A stretch of DNA of 64,000 bases from Himantopus leucocephalus. Lineage: Eukaryota; Chordata; Aves; Charadriiformes; Recurvirostridae. The notes under the pieces are model-generated. The model saw only the letters and a list, made by a program, of their open reading frames with translations, was not told the DNA's origin and did not search any database. How positions within the stretch are numbered: the first letter of the stretch is position 1; every line of letters starts with the position of its first letter. Positions 52,122 to 63,595 of the stretch are shown piece after piece. Both the position numbers and the translations under genes were made by a program. The stretch spans positions 27,189,402 to 27,253,401 of the forward strand of contig RSEF01000006.1 of the NCBI GenBank assembly GCA_003993805.1, read 5' to 3'.

Positions 52122-52146
52122 GGGGGCGGGGGGGGGGGAGGGAGGG
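52122..52146 (+). repeat. G-rich tract able to form a G-quadruplex
   Basis: G runs of 5, 11, 3 and 3 separated by single bases (C, A, A). It lies 25 bp before a duplicated segment around an N, which suggests that sequencing failed in this region. Confidence 0.8.
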
Positions 52147-52170
52147 AAGACAGTAATGAGTAAAGGGTAC

Positions 52171-52261
52171 GGCTATAATATTGTTTCAGGAATTATTTCA
52201 GGTTTTACCATTAATNGGCTATAATATTGTTTCAGGAATTATTTCAGGTTTTACCATTAAT
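52171..52261. repeat. 45-bp exact direct duplication around one N
   Basis: Positions 52171-52215 and 52217-52261 are identical over 45 bases and are separated by one N at 52216. A perfect duplication with a single N as spacer is what appears when two overlapping contig ends are joined without merging the overlap. The real locus almost certainly has one copy. Confidence 0.95.
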
Positions 52262-55200
52262 AAGAGACAGGTCTGCTCTCTTAGACTTCTTTCATAAGCC
52301 AGGAGTATAAGATCTGCTTCTCACAGGATTGTTCTCAGAGATTAGACTGAAAAGTCTTAATGGTATCAGCTGAGATTCGTGCATGTAAACTTGAATCTGC
52401 AGGCCCTGGAGAAGGATTGCCCTGATGTGAATTACACTGAGTCCTACTCTCATAAAGGTTGACCTCTGGAAAGGACTATGGTTATATTCTTGTGGTGTTG
52501 CAGCACATATATATATCTGAATAGTGGTGCAGCTGGCACTGGGTAGCCTGTCATGAAGTGATGAAAAGGAAAAGAAAGGTCAAAAAGGGTTTCACAGGAT
52601 TACAATGAGCCCATATTAGGATACATAGTTCTGGACCTTGAGGGTCCTATTCAGCTGTGCCTGTGAGTGGTGCAAGGCAGTGTGCAGAGGTGGGTGGTAT
52701 GGAGCCCTCCACCACTCTCTGAGGACTCAAAGTGTCCAAATCTGCTGATGCAGATGGGAATCCTGATAAATTGACAAACATGCCATAAGAGGTTTACCTG
52801 TGGATCTTGCATCTTACTTTTGGTCACAGCCAAAAGTACCGTCACTCTTGTGACCCAATCTTAGCCTTTCTCACCTTTCTGCATCATTGAGCATTTTTAC
52901 TTTTGTTGACTGTTTGTCTGAAAAATAAATTTATACAGTCAGAGGCAGGAGCAGAACTAAACACATCCAGGGGCTTTTATCCTGCTGGCATCCCAGAAGC
53001 ATGGGTGGACTCCAGATAGAGACGTGCCATTCTCTGTGGGATGGATGCGGCTTTGAGCTTGAGGTGCAGATGACTTTTAAACCAGTTGATGCAGTTCCAG
53101 CTTTGTCCTACTGAGGTTTAATTAGCTTCGTAGAAATGCAAACAGTGAAACTGCAAGCCTGAGATGGTTGCTTGATAAACCTTTGGGATGCTGGGATTCG
53201 ATAACTGGAATGACCCAGCGACATTACAGCAATTTTCTTTGTTAGAAAAACACAGCCATAGTATTCTCAACTTATAACACTGAGTTGCTTTTTAGAATGT
53301 GTCTCTAGTTAATACCGAAGTGCAAAGTGATGTTAACCATGATAATAAGATAGCAAATACTGATGGAAATTTGATTGCAAATGAGCGATTTGTGTAGCAA
53401 ATAAGAATTAGATACCCTAATGTGTTAACCAAATAAGAATCAGGAAACACTTGGGAAATTAATGTGTAAAGTAGACAAAATAAAGCATTCAAGGCATGCT
53501 GGTTCCTGGAAGTTTCTCTTGCTTTTCCAATTGTCAAGCCATAGGATGAAGGTTATAAGTAAGGGAATAGAGAGCCCGTTTCTTTTGCATCAATTTTATT
53601 CATGGGAAACTTTTTAATTTTAGAAATAAACTGTGTCTGAATTTCTGGAATAAACCTGTGGTTCTTGTAACCACCTCAGAGAGACTTGTGCGTTCAGACG
53701 TTAGCTAACATCAGCCCCACAGCTGTAGTTGCTTCCACAGTGTTTCCAGATGCATTACCCAGTGTAGTTTAAAACATGCTGTCATGTCTGAACACCTGAG
53801 AAATTCTTTGCAAAGACAGTTGTTCTTGGTTAGAGACTGCATTACCCGAATATTTTCTTTGATAACCATCTTTTTTAATAACTTTGTCCTGTTTATGCTG
53901 TGGCTATTTTGAAGCCTCTGAAGTACCTTTTCTCCTACCGTTATTTGTATCTTCAAATAACAGAATCCTGTCATTTGGTAGTTAATCAAAACCAATGTCC
54001 TACTGCTGTAAGCACTGAATAAATGCTTGGAATGAGACCCTGGCATCCCCAAACAGGCTGTAATTTGGAGGGACCGGGCAGAAGGAAAATCCTACCTTTT
54101 TCATGTTGAATACAGGATTAATTGAATGAATACATAGACTAGCTGCCTCACTGCAGGTAGGAAACCTCTGGCAAGATGGACACTGCGTACAAACCTCCTG
54201 AGTCCCAGTCCAGCGTTTTGTCTATTTTTCCATCCTGCGTCTCATGCTGCCCTTTATCAGAGGTCTTCGTTCCTTAGACAAAAGCTGGCAGCAGTTCACT
54301 TGAAAAAGACGGCAAGTCATAAGTTTTAATTTGTAGTTTCCCATTCTTTTCTTCTGCTCCTTTTACTTAATAGTATATAAAAATTGTTTTAGAGCCTCTT
54401 AATGAATCCAATACATTTTATAGTGCTGTAATTACTTTGATGTAAGTGTCTAAAAACATAGTCAATCTGTCTTTTACATGGTTTAAATGCAAGTGAAGCA
54501 CTTATTTCTCCAGTAAATCTCCTGCTCCTCTGACAGAAACTGATTTTAAAATAGGGAGGGGAGGGAGGAAAAAAAAGGTCATTGATATCCTTACAAGCTG
54601 TCTGCACAGTATTATTATAAAAATAATTGCATTTTCAGCTAATCAAAGATGTGTTTAGAAGTACTTGGGCTGCAGGAATTACACATTCAGAACTTAGATG
54701 GAGCTCTCAAAGGCTGTATGCCTGAATCTTTCAAAGAGGTCAGGATACGCTATTCAGTACAACAGATTCTGATTTTCTGAGCATTCTTAGACTGAGGGTT
54801 GCTTTATGAGATAACCCAGTCCTTTCCCTCCACACGTCTCTCCTCTCGCTGCTGGTACTCAGGGCATTGCGGGAAGTTAGGGATGGATAAGCAGTAAAAT
54901 TAATTTAATCCCATGTGATGTCTGGCAGATGTTGATCAGCAGATCGACAACCCAAAATTATTACTGAGTGACTTATTTTTTTTAAAATGTTCCAGATGAC
55001 AAAATGATGTCCTCCCAAAGCCACCAAAAATAATCTAGAGAGTCTTCCCCCAGAGTTGTTTCTTTTCTCTCTTCCTGGGACCAAAGAGGTTGTTTCAAAG
55101 TAAGGGCAACCTGTTCGTTGACAAACTCAGCAGAAGTGTGACAGCAAAGTAGCATGGTGCTGTGCAAAATTATAAGTCCTATCTACCTCATTGTGTTTAG

Positions 55201-58074
55201 CGCCCTGGACTCTTGTACACCAATATCAGGACAGTCCAATAGAAAGAAACTCTGTGTTGTTTCCTGGACTCAACTAGTCTTCAGGATCATGCTGCCACAG
55301 GATTTTGCATGACAGTAGCTCTGCAGTTACTTGTTCATTAACATTACTCAGAGATACAAACATAATATACGCTCATCAGAAATTAACTTCCCTGTTGTTT
55401 GCTCTCTGACAGTTTAACACGAACAGCAACAATAATCCAAGCTTAGGCAGGCATTACAATGGAAATCCTCCAAATGAAACACAGAGATTAGTGACTCCTC
55501 TACAGATAACAGTACAGCCATTTCCTCTGATCGGTAAAGTGACACTTCCTATATGAGGGGGTATATACACTGAAGTGCAGTGTTGCCACTTGCTTCCCTC
55601 AAGAGTAAGATTTTCTGACAGTTCACTCAGTCTGAAATGTAAGTTGTAATTCGATTTTAACAATAAAAGTAAATTTTGCCTTTGTCATCATCATCTTTAG
55701 ATTAGCTTCCTTACGCAGTCTTCCAAAATGTGTGTTTTGCACGTAGGAAGGGCTTCGGAGGTGCTGTCGTTCACTGTGCTCCTTGAGCTTTCTTGCTGTG
55801 CTGAGCAACACACAGTATTTCAAAGCCTGGAACATCTAATAATTGAATTGGAAAATCCCCTTCACGTGGTGTTAGAGTATGAAGCAGATTCTTCTTCAGA
55901 GGCAGTGTAATTTAGCAGAACTTGAACCTCTGCTCTCTGGGCTGTTACCTCCTTCTAGTACAAGAGAATAAGGTTCATATTTTGTCCTCCCCTTCATGTG
56001 AGGCAAAACATGAGAGCAGTGAAAAACAGGATGAGCATTCCCTAGTGGTCTGCTTGCAGTATTGTGGGAATGATAGAAACACTCCTCCTGGTTTTGCATG
56101 AACTATCTAGCTGCTGGAATAACTCCAGCTGTGACTGGTGCCTTATGGAGCCTTGTTTTCCCGTGAACTGCAAAGGAATGATCAAATAAGGCTGAAGGGA
56201 TGATTGTTCCTTCTGTTTTTCATGGATAAGGCAAAAGTCACCTCTGGAATCAAAGAACTGAAGGCTAAAGGCATAAGGAGGTGTTAAGATGAGAGCCTGC
56301 CCCTGCAGTCGTTGAAGTGTCTCCAGTGTGCTACCTCGGCACGCTGTGTGTTGCTGGCACATCTGGAGGCACGTGAGCAGGAAGGGATACACACAGGGTC
56401 TGCTCTGGTGAACGTGCAGCCCCATGAGCACGTGCCCTGGCTGCACCACTGCCCTGTCCTGCACCAGTCTCTGTGTGGTTGTTCAGTGGATCTGTTAAGC
56501 CACTGGAATGTGAAGCCATGGAGCCCAGGAAAGGAAACAGAAACAAGTGGAAATTCAGGTGGTCTTAGAGGGACATCATTTGCGAGCCTCTTCTTTAACG
56601 TATAAGATCCTCCAGGTCTGATTGTTGCGGTTTTCAATTTTTTTTTTTTTATTTTTTTTTTTGTAACGTACAGTTCCTTCTGTTGCAGGGGGACAAAGTC
56701 AGACCTCAAAGACCTGCTTCATGCAGCTAAGCTTAAGGAAGTAGCTGCATGAGGGTACATATCTCCTTACTGGTTTTCAAGACACATTTAATCAAAGTGG
56801 GTGGCAGGATATCAGAAGATTGTCTGTCCAAGCTTTAATCTTCCAGCTCATCTCCCATGATATGAAAGATTTTATAATGAACATTCATGAGTCACCTTAT
56901 TCACATTTCGCTTGTATTTGCTTATAAAAATACAGGGTACATTTTTTGCTAATTAATTATCAATGACTTTATTATATAGAGCTAGATGAAATTTACTAGT
57001 ATTCCAAAAATATATCTCTTAGATAATTATTTAATAAATATTTTCTTTAGTAAAACTTAGTTAGAAATGAATTTCAAGTGCCTTTCCTTGAGGGGGAAGA
57101 AGTGGAAAGACATAATGTTCTCTTCGAGTGTTCTGGTCTCAAGATAGCTTTTTCAATAGCGGCGAATAATAAAGAGTAAAAAATTTTAAAAGTATTAAAA
57201 AGCTATGTTCTTTTTTACTGTATGAACTGACCCACAGAGGCTCTATAAGGTTATAGCAGGAATGATGAATGATCTTGCTTTTTATTTCTACATAATTATT
57301 TTTTTAGAAAAAGATATGATTTCCCTTTGTTATGAGTTGACCAACGTTTAGGACTTGCAGGGCTATTTCTCTTAAGTGGAAGCACTGATGATATCAGTCA
57401 AATAGCCGTTGGATATTTCTTTCTTTTTTATTAACCTGAGTACAGCGTGGGTGGAAAAACAATGGTAGGCAATTTCTTTGTGCAGAAATCCCCACTTGTG
57501 TGGCTCTAGTGAGCTCTGTGCCAGGTGAAGCATCCTCCCTTCTTCCTGTAATGTTCTTCCTCACAACTCTTCCTCTGTCATCCAACCCCTTGCTACCTCC
57601 AAGACATTACCTGAACTACATATTTCAGTCCACCCACATAATCATCCGTTCATGCCTTGAGTGGTGATTTCCTCTTTGTAGGTTTTTCCACTGAACATAG
57701 GTTTTTTTGAGCCTGAAAGCAAGAGCTTACTCAATTCTTTGATGAGTTAGTAGGATCTTTGATTCTCCAGCTGCTATTTGCATAGAGGTAAATGGCTCTT
57801 ATTACCTGATAACAAGCAGTTGTTGCATTTATCACCTTCCACCATAACAAGTTTTTTTATATATTGGCTATCCTACTTGTGTAAGGCAGGGTTATGGATC
57901 TGAGACTATTATTCTGGTCACTGAATATGAAAAATTTGTCTTGAAGGATGTTACCAGGGTACCACAGATGTCTATGGGACAGTTCTCGAATGTTTAATTA
58001 TTTGTGTTGAGAAATGGGACTGAATGAATAAATGAAACAACAGCTCTTTTGATAATGGTTGTCTAAGATTTGAC

Positions 58075-58115
58075 CCAAAATCTTGATCAAATCTTGAACC
58101 AAAATCTTGATCAAA
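58075..58115. repeat. 24-bp period tandem repeat, 1.7 copies
   Basis: CCAAAATCTTGATCAAA occurs exactly at 58075-58091 and 58099-58115, a period of 24. The part between repeats ATCTTGA again, so the unit itself has internal duplication. Confidence 0.9.
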
Positions 58116-58344
58116 GACTAATGATAAACATGATGGGGCATGACCGTGTTGGATATAGGGCTGGTTTCATATGGCAATAGAATGTCTGTACTGATTTCTT
58201 CTGGAAAGTCTTTTTGTTGGTGGTGCTGCTGGTTTTTTTGTTCTTATAAGTTTTAGTTACTGCATCTCTAAATTTGCTCATCTGATGTACAGTTTTGGAG
58301 GGAAGCTGAAAATTTACAGTTCTCCCGGAGAACAACGCTTTTGT

Positions 58345-58358
58345 GGGGGGGTGGGGGG
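58345..58358 (+). repeat. G-rich run (7G, T, 6G)
   Basis: Seven Gs, one T and six Gs. Low-complexity; marginal for a quadruplex on its own. Confidence 0.75.
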
Positions 58359-60246
58359 AATAGCACAGCAGCTCTTATGACAAACAAAAATTTCAAATTT
58401 AAGAAAAGCTTGCTTTGACCTGCATGTTCTTAGTGTAGTTTAAGAGCCTTGGAAGTAAAAGAAGAGGCCTTTTCTGGAAACTAAGCACCTGAGTTAGCTG
58501 AAATGCCTTGAGTTTTGGCATTCTCAAGTAGAAGTCCACTGCAATGCTTTTCTCAAGTCTCAGTCAAAGGAACATCACAGCATAGCACTTACTCTTCTAC
58601 ATTATCCAGTAAAAAAGAATCTGTGTCATTTTATGAGTGGAAGAGATATTTTTAGCTTTAAATGATCTGCCCCTTGTATCCCCTTCCCTGTATATGAATC
58701 AATAAGTAATTCGAAAACTAAAACACTAGATCTGGTTGAATGGTTTGTATACAACAGCTGTGACAAAAGACAGAGAAAATGGCCTGGAAACAGTCAGATC
58801 AGAAAACCTGAACAGCAGTTGCACCGAATTGATTGGGTTGGGTCTGCATTTGATATAGGCTAGCACTAGAACTGATCCCAGGCAGTTTTTCACCTTTCAT
58901 GGCATGTATTTAACCTTATATACATGATTAGGTTGCAAAAATACAGGCTGATGTGCAGAGGCTGAACAGCAGGACAAAAGAGGAGTTCCCTTCCACAGGC
59001 ACAGTTTCATCCATTACCTGTTCCCCAAAGCATATTGCATTTGTTACTGGCAACCTTCAGGTCACAAGCCACCTAAAAGGGGCAGGGATATAGATTAGTT
59101 CTGGGACTGCAGCTGTAACACTTTGGTGTTGCAAATCACAAGCCTTCCAGATGATGGAGGAGCTTCTATCATAAAGTGGCTTAAAGACCGTGAGTTTTAA
59201 AATGTGACAATGGATTCAAAGTTTCTTTTTATTTGTCTCTGCCTAGTAAAGTGAATGAGCCTTCTGCTGATACTGTTTCTTTTCAAGTTTTTTTTTTTTT
59301 TTTCCTACAGGTCAAGCAAGCTCAAAACACTTCAGTGGATTTTTTAATTTACTTGTTTTTTAAAAAGGACAAGGTTAATATATTTAATCACATAACTCAA
59401 GGAACTATTTCTTTGGGGAAAAAAAATATGATGGAAAATAGAAGACCTCTATTTCACAAAGGTAATAAAAATTGGCTAGATTCTGGCAACTTTAGCTCAT
59501 GCCAATCTGGCTTAGTCATACAATTTAAACGTTGTTACAAATAACAAGGTAGGAAAGTACATAGCAAAATCTTTGGCAACACAGAGGAGGGAAAAAATAA
59601 ATTAAGCGGAAGGGATTGCAGTGATATTTCTGTGTTTAACCTGACACCTTTTCAGAATATCGCTGAAGTCTCCTGTACTAAAATTGATTTGAATTAGCAT
59701 AATCCCATTTTATCCGAGTTTACTATTCTTGTTACTGTCTGTCAGCCTGTCACTCATTAGTTCTGCTTAGGAAGATCTGAGTTTGGGACACCTGATGCTG
59801 GGTGGCATTAGATTATGCTTCTCTTCCTTGTTATTTTGGTCTGTCCGTGCCTTATGAAAAAAAGCATGGGGATGTGTGATGACAGAAAGTAGCTACCATC
59901 CCTGCGTGGCCCCAAAGCTCTCCCAGGGTGGGGTGGTGGTTAGCCTTGCTTCAACGACAGCGTGTAGATGTTCATCTTTGTAGCAGTGGGGATTGTCTTG
60001 AGAGGTTTTAGGTAAAGACCTGCATAAAGGAAGCCACATCACATTCATATCTTTTATATTGGTCCTACAAAATCCTATAACGGGAATATAAATCTGGAGT
60101 GAAGCCTATTGGGAGTTCATCTGTAAATGAAGTACTTACAGAGAGATACCTCACATGCAGACCACACTTGTGCCCTGTGGCAGCAGCGAGTACATTTTTT
60201 TTCTTTTTCCCCAAAACTTCTGTGGAATTGTCTGGGAGGCTTGTAG

Positions 60247-60264
60247 ATTTATTTATTTATTTTA
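60247..60264 (+). repeat. ATTTA-rich simple tract
   Basis: Overlapping ATTTA units. In an mRNA 3' end such a tract would be an AU-rich decay element, but no transcript is recognised here. Confidence 0.6.
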
Positions 60265-62846
60265 ATGAAAATACAGCCTGAGCTGTATTAAAATCTTGTC
60301 CAGAAGAGACTGGATGTATGCGTATGGTGCAGGCTGTCGGCTGCTTTCTAGTTTCTCTGTTCTTTTCTGGGAATCCGTATGATAACTCGCAGCATTTAAT
60401 ACCGGAGCTTTATCTGTGCCTTGACCAAGGTGGTGACAGTACACATGAGCATATGGCTAAAGAGGTAGGAAGAGAATGCACCGCCCTCATTTTGTTGAAC
60501 TTGAAAGAGGTTATAAACAATGAGGTTGCGATTCTCGTTATGTATGAGACCCAGACTGAATTTGTGCAATAGCAAAGCACTGTCAGAGTCTAGAGATGAA
60601 CATGTTTGTCTGTAAGATCACCTTTCTTCATTTTTCTTCCTTTGTGTGAGCTTCCCTAGTTTCCCCCTTCCATACAGGAACACATTCAGCTCTGAGGTTG
60701 ACTGATGGGGAACAAAAGGTAGAGGTTACAGAGCTGTTGATATTATAACAGCAGTAAGCACACACGCAACTTTGATATGCACATCCCAAGTCAAATCCCA
60801 GCTTTGGACTGCAGTGGTTGCTGCAGCAGAAAGGAGGACTGTATTTGTCTAGAATGAATGGAGTTGACAGGTGGAGGAAATTTATTCAGTGATATTTGCC
60901 ATTAGTGGGCTGCAGGACTGTGTGGCATTGTTATGTTGTCTGAAGAAGGCAGTGGATGCATCTTGTCGGTGTGATGAATTCAAGGGACAAGGGTAATTCA
61001 GAGGTGCTTCAGTTTTCTCTGCTGTAAGAGGTTTCAAAGAGCCTAGCTGAAATCTGGCATAATTTTTGATCTGTATTATTCTGGGGAGGGAGTGGAAAGG
61101 GATGCTTGATCTGGTATTCTTTATTGTGGGAAATATAGGGACTGTAATTTCAAAATGAGCAAACAGTGGATTTAGGGGTGGTAAAAATAAATGTGGGTAG
61201 GCTGCGGTTACTGCTTATGTCATTTTTCAAAAGACTAACAATCTCTTTGTGTTTTATTTTGCCTCTTCTGTAATCTTCAACACACCATTTGTCTCCAGGT
61301 CCAAATCTGTAAAGATCTAGGGAATGATCATGCATGCAGAATTTCCCTTCTCATAGTTCAAATATAACAATTCACAAGATTCATTCCCAAAAGAGAACAC
61401 ACAGCTGGGACATATCAGGATCCATTTAAAATAAACATGGAGTAGAACTTCTTTGCATTGAGGAGAAGGAAAATAAATCATGTAAAGACAGATTTCAGGT
61501 GTTATTAGAGTTTCCACAGACTGCATTTGTTTTGGTTTTGTTTTTCCCCAATCAGTACTATTCTGTGAATCCAGGAAGCACTTATGAGACAGACTTGCTG
61601 CAGCTAGAGATCACCTTCTGTTAAGTGTACACATGGCTACTCTTTGCTAACAGAGATGGTAATAAACAATTTTACCTCTCCCCAGGGAGTTTAATTTCAC
61701 TATTTATTTGTTTTGCAAGGAATTTGTATTTTAGTAGCTTGATTATAAATCCAGGCCTGTTTGAACAATCCATGCTGATTAAATGAAGCCCTGGGAAATC
61801 TATTAGCATAACTGGCCTGTATTAGTTGTGAGGCCTCTTTGGCTTTAGGAATCTGAATAAGTCTTTTTTGAGGTGATCTGTTGTTCTAGTAGATGAAATC
61901 TTTCCCTCTGTAAAGCTGATTTCAGAAAAGATTATATCCGTACACAGACTAATGAGGTTGAAGAATTATGGCCAAGCTCAAAAGCAGGTCAGAAATTCAG
62001 AAAGGAACCTCTGGACCCCTTTAAAAACTCTCCTTGCAAAGCAGTTGTAGAAATGTGAAAATGCTCTTTGTTACCTCCTATGTTGGATTTTGCTACCACC
62101 TGCCACCATCAAGTGGTAGACTTTTTTTGGGGGGGTGCAGTGGGAGGAGAGATCTTTTCATTATTTCCTTATCCTTCATTAAGAAAAGTTTAGTGACTGG
62201 CATATATTATTTAATCCCTCCCACTTTGCAAGTCCACCTGTATTCACCATTTTGTTGAATTCAGCACAACAATGACTGGAAAACCGTTGTCTTCGGAAAA
62301 GAGTACTAATGCTTCCCTCAATTCATCACTTGGGTAGCTCTTCTTCACCCGCAGTCTTCTAAGCCACAGAAATGTGTCATTGTGAAGACTTTTGAAAACC
62401 AAACTGTTCTCCTGAGTATGCTCTTTGAGAATGACTTGGCAACCATCAGTTTCCAGAGTGAATGGAAACCAACATTTCAAGGGTTTCTGTGATTACTGCT
62501 GGGGCAACGGAGGATAGACTTGGTCTCCGCAGACCCTTGCTTGAAGATGCCAAGCTTGAGGATGAACGTTAACATTTTGCTTGCTGATGTTAAAACCTTT
62601 CTTTGCAAGACAATGGAGTTACACTCCAGAAAGCATACGCTTCAGCCTATGAGACTTGTTTGCAAGCTTGCAGCCTGACAAAACAAATTTGGTCGGTGAG
62701 GAATCCACAGGCATTTCTCCAGCATAAGTTATTTTAAAAAGCACTTCTCCCTCCTTACTGTCCTTAGCTCTTAACACATGTGGGCAGCCCATCTTCAGTC
62801 AGATCAAAATCATTGTCTGTAACTGAGGCCATTTTTTCTTTTCCTT

Positions 62847-62946
62847 NNNNNNNNNNNNNNNNNNNNNNNNNNNNNNNNNNNNNNNNNNNNNNNNNNNNNN
62901 NNNNNNNNNNNNNNNNNNNNNNNNNNNNNNNNNNNNNNNNNNNNNN
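62847..62946. other. Scaffold gap of 100 Ns
   Basis: Exactly one hundred Ns. A round length like this is normally a placeholder, not a measured size. The right flank is inside a CR1 coding region; the left flank (T-rich, ending CTTTTCCTT) shows no CR1 similarity. The missing CR1 tail would normally add several hundred bases, so the true gap may well exceed 100 bp. Confidence 0.99.
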
Positions 62947-63595
62947 AGAGTGGAGTAGAGGGGGAGAATCACCTCCCTCAACCTGCTGGTTATGCTTCTT
63001 TTGATGTAGCTGAGGATGCGGTTGGCTTTCTGAGCTGCAAGTGTATGTTGCCAGCTCACTTTGAGCTTCTCATCAACCAACACCCCCAAGTCCTTCTCAA
63101 GGCTACTCTCAATCCATTCTCCACCCAGCCTGTATTTGTGCTTGGGATTGCCCCAACCCAGGTGCAGGACCTTGTACTTGACCTTGTTGAACTTCACGAA
63201 GTTTGCACAGGTCCACTTCTCAAGCCTGTCCATGTCCCCTGGATGGCATCCCTTCCCTCCAGCCTGTTGACTGCACCACACAGCTTGATGTCATCAGCAA
63301 ACTTGCTGAGGGTGCACTCAATCCCACTGTTCGTGTTGCCGATGAAGATGTTAAACAGCACTGGTCCCAGTACCAACCCTTGAGGAAAGTTGCTTGTCAG
63401 AGCTTGCCTCTTGGACATCAAGCCGTTGACCACACCTTTTTGAGTGCGACCGTTCAGCCAATTCCTTATCCATGGAGTGGTCCATCTGTTGCATCCATGT
63501 CTCTCCAATTTAGAGACAAGGATGTCATGCGGGACAGTGTCAAATGCTTTGCACAAGTCCAGGTAGACGCCATCAGTTGCTCTTCCCTTATAAGA
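62947..63595 (-). mobile_element. CR1 LINE retrotransposon, 5'-truncated, 3' end lost in scaffold gap
   Basis: The minus strand encodes a continuous match to the CR1 non-LTR retrotransposon reverse transcriptase, split over two frames. Seen in order from about 63595 downward are a [14 protein letters not shown] block, the block [15 protein letters not shown] (roughly 63345-63390), the catalytic-region block KFADD (FADD at 63290-63301), then [48 protein letters not shown] and VILPLYS just before the gap. CR1 is the main LINE of birds, crocodilians and turtles and is usually 5'-truncated, which fits the abrupt loss of similarity near 63595. The rest of the reverse transcriptase and the short 3' repeat are not present left of the gap, so the 3' part must lie inside the unsequenced block. 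The 5' boundary is uncertain by about 20 bp; the family assignment is secure, the subfamily is not determined. Confidence 0.94.
62947..63595 (-). pseudogene. Broken CR1 ORF2 reverse-transcriptase fragment
   Basis: This is the coding remnant inside the CR1 copy. The upstream frame runs from about 63595 to about 63241 and the downstream frame from about 63240 to 62947. They join if one base is missing near 63238-63242, where the expected block reading roughly GRDAIQ-DLDRLE is interrupted. Upstream of the break the fragment holds the palm region of the enzyme, which copies CR1 RNA into DNA at the target site. Downstream of it lies the region after the catalytic motif. The conserved serine usually seen in the PQGSVLGP block is leucine here. 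The endonuclease domain and the first reverse-transcriptase blocks are absent through 5' truncation. The copy cannot make a working enzyme. Few other stops interrupt it, so the insertion is only moderately old. Confidence 0.88.

Larger units (their letters stand above)
52262..62846. other. Unique non-coding DNA up to the gap
   Basis: Frames at 56042-56709 overlap in three minus-strand frames and one plus-strand frame through a GC-richer tract and have no domain. T-rich runs lie near 56638-56662 and 59290-59303. No repeat family, RNA gene or exon was recognised. Confidence 0.5.

Noticed and set aside
56042..56709. Several overlapping frames of 97 to 141 codons
   Set aside because: Three minus frames and a plus frame are open at once in a GC-richer tract, which indicates chance.
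60318..60572. 84-codon frame starting with a signal-like segment (MRMVQAVGCFLVSLFFSG)
   Set aside because: The start looks like a signal peptide, but there is no acceptor or polyadenylation signal in place and the rest shows no feature; weaker than the frame at 48969.
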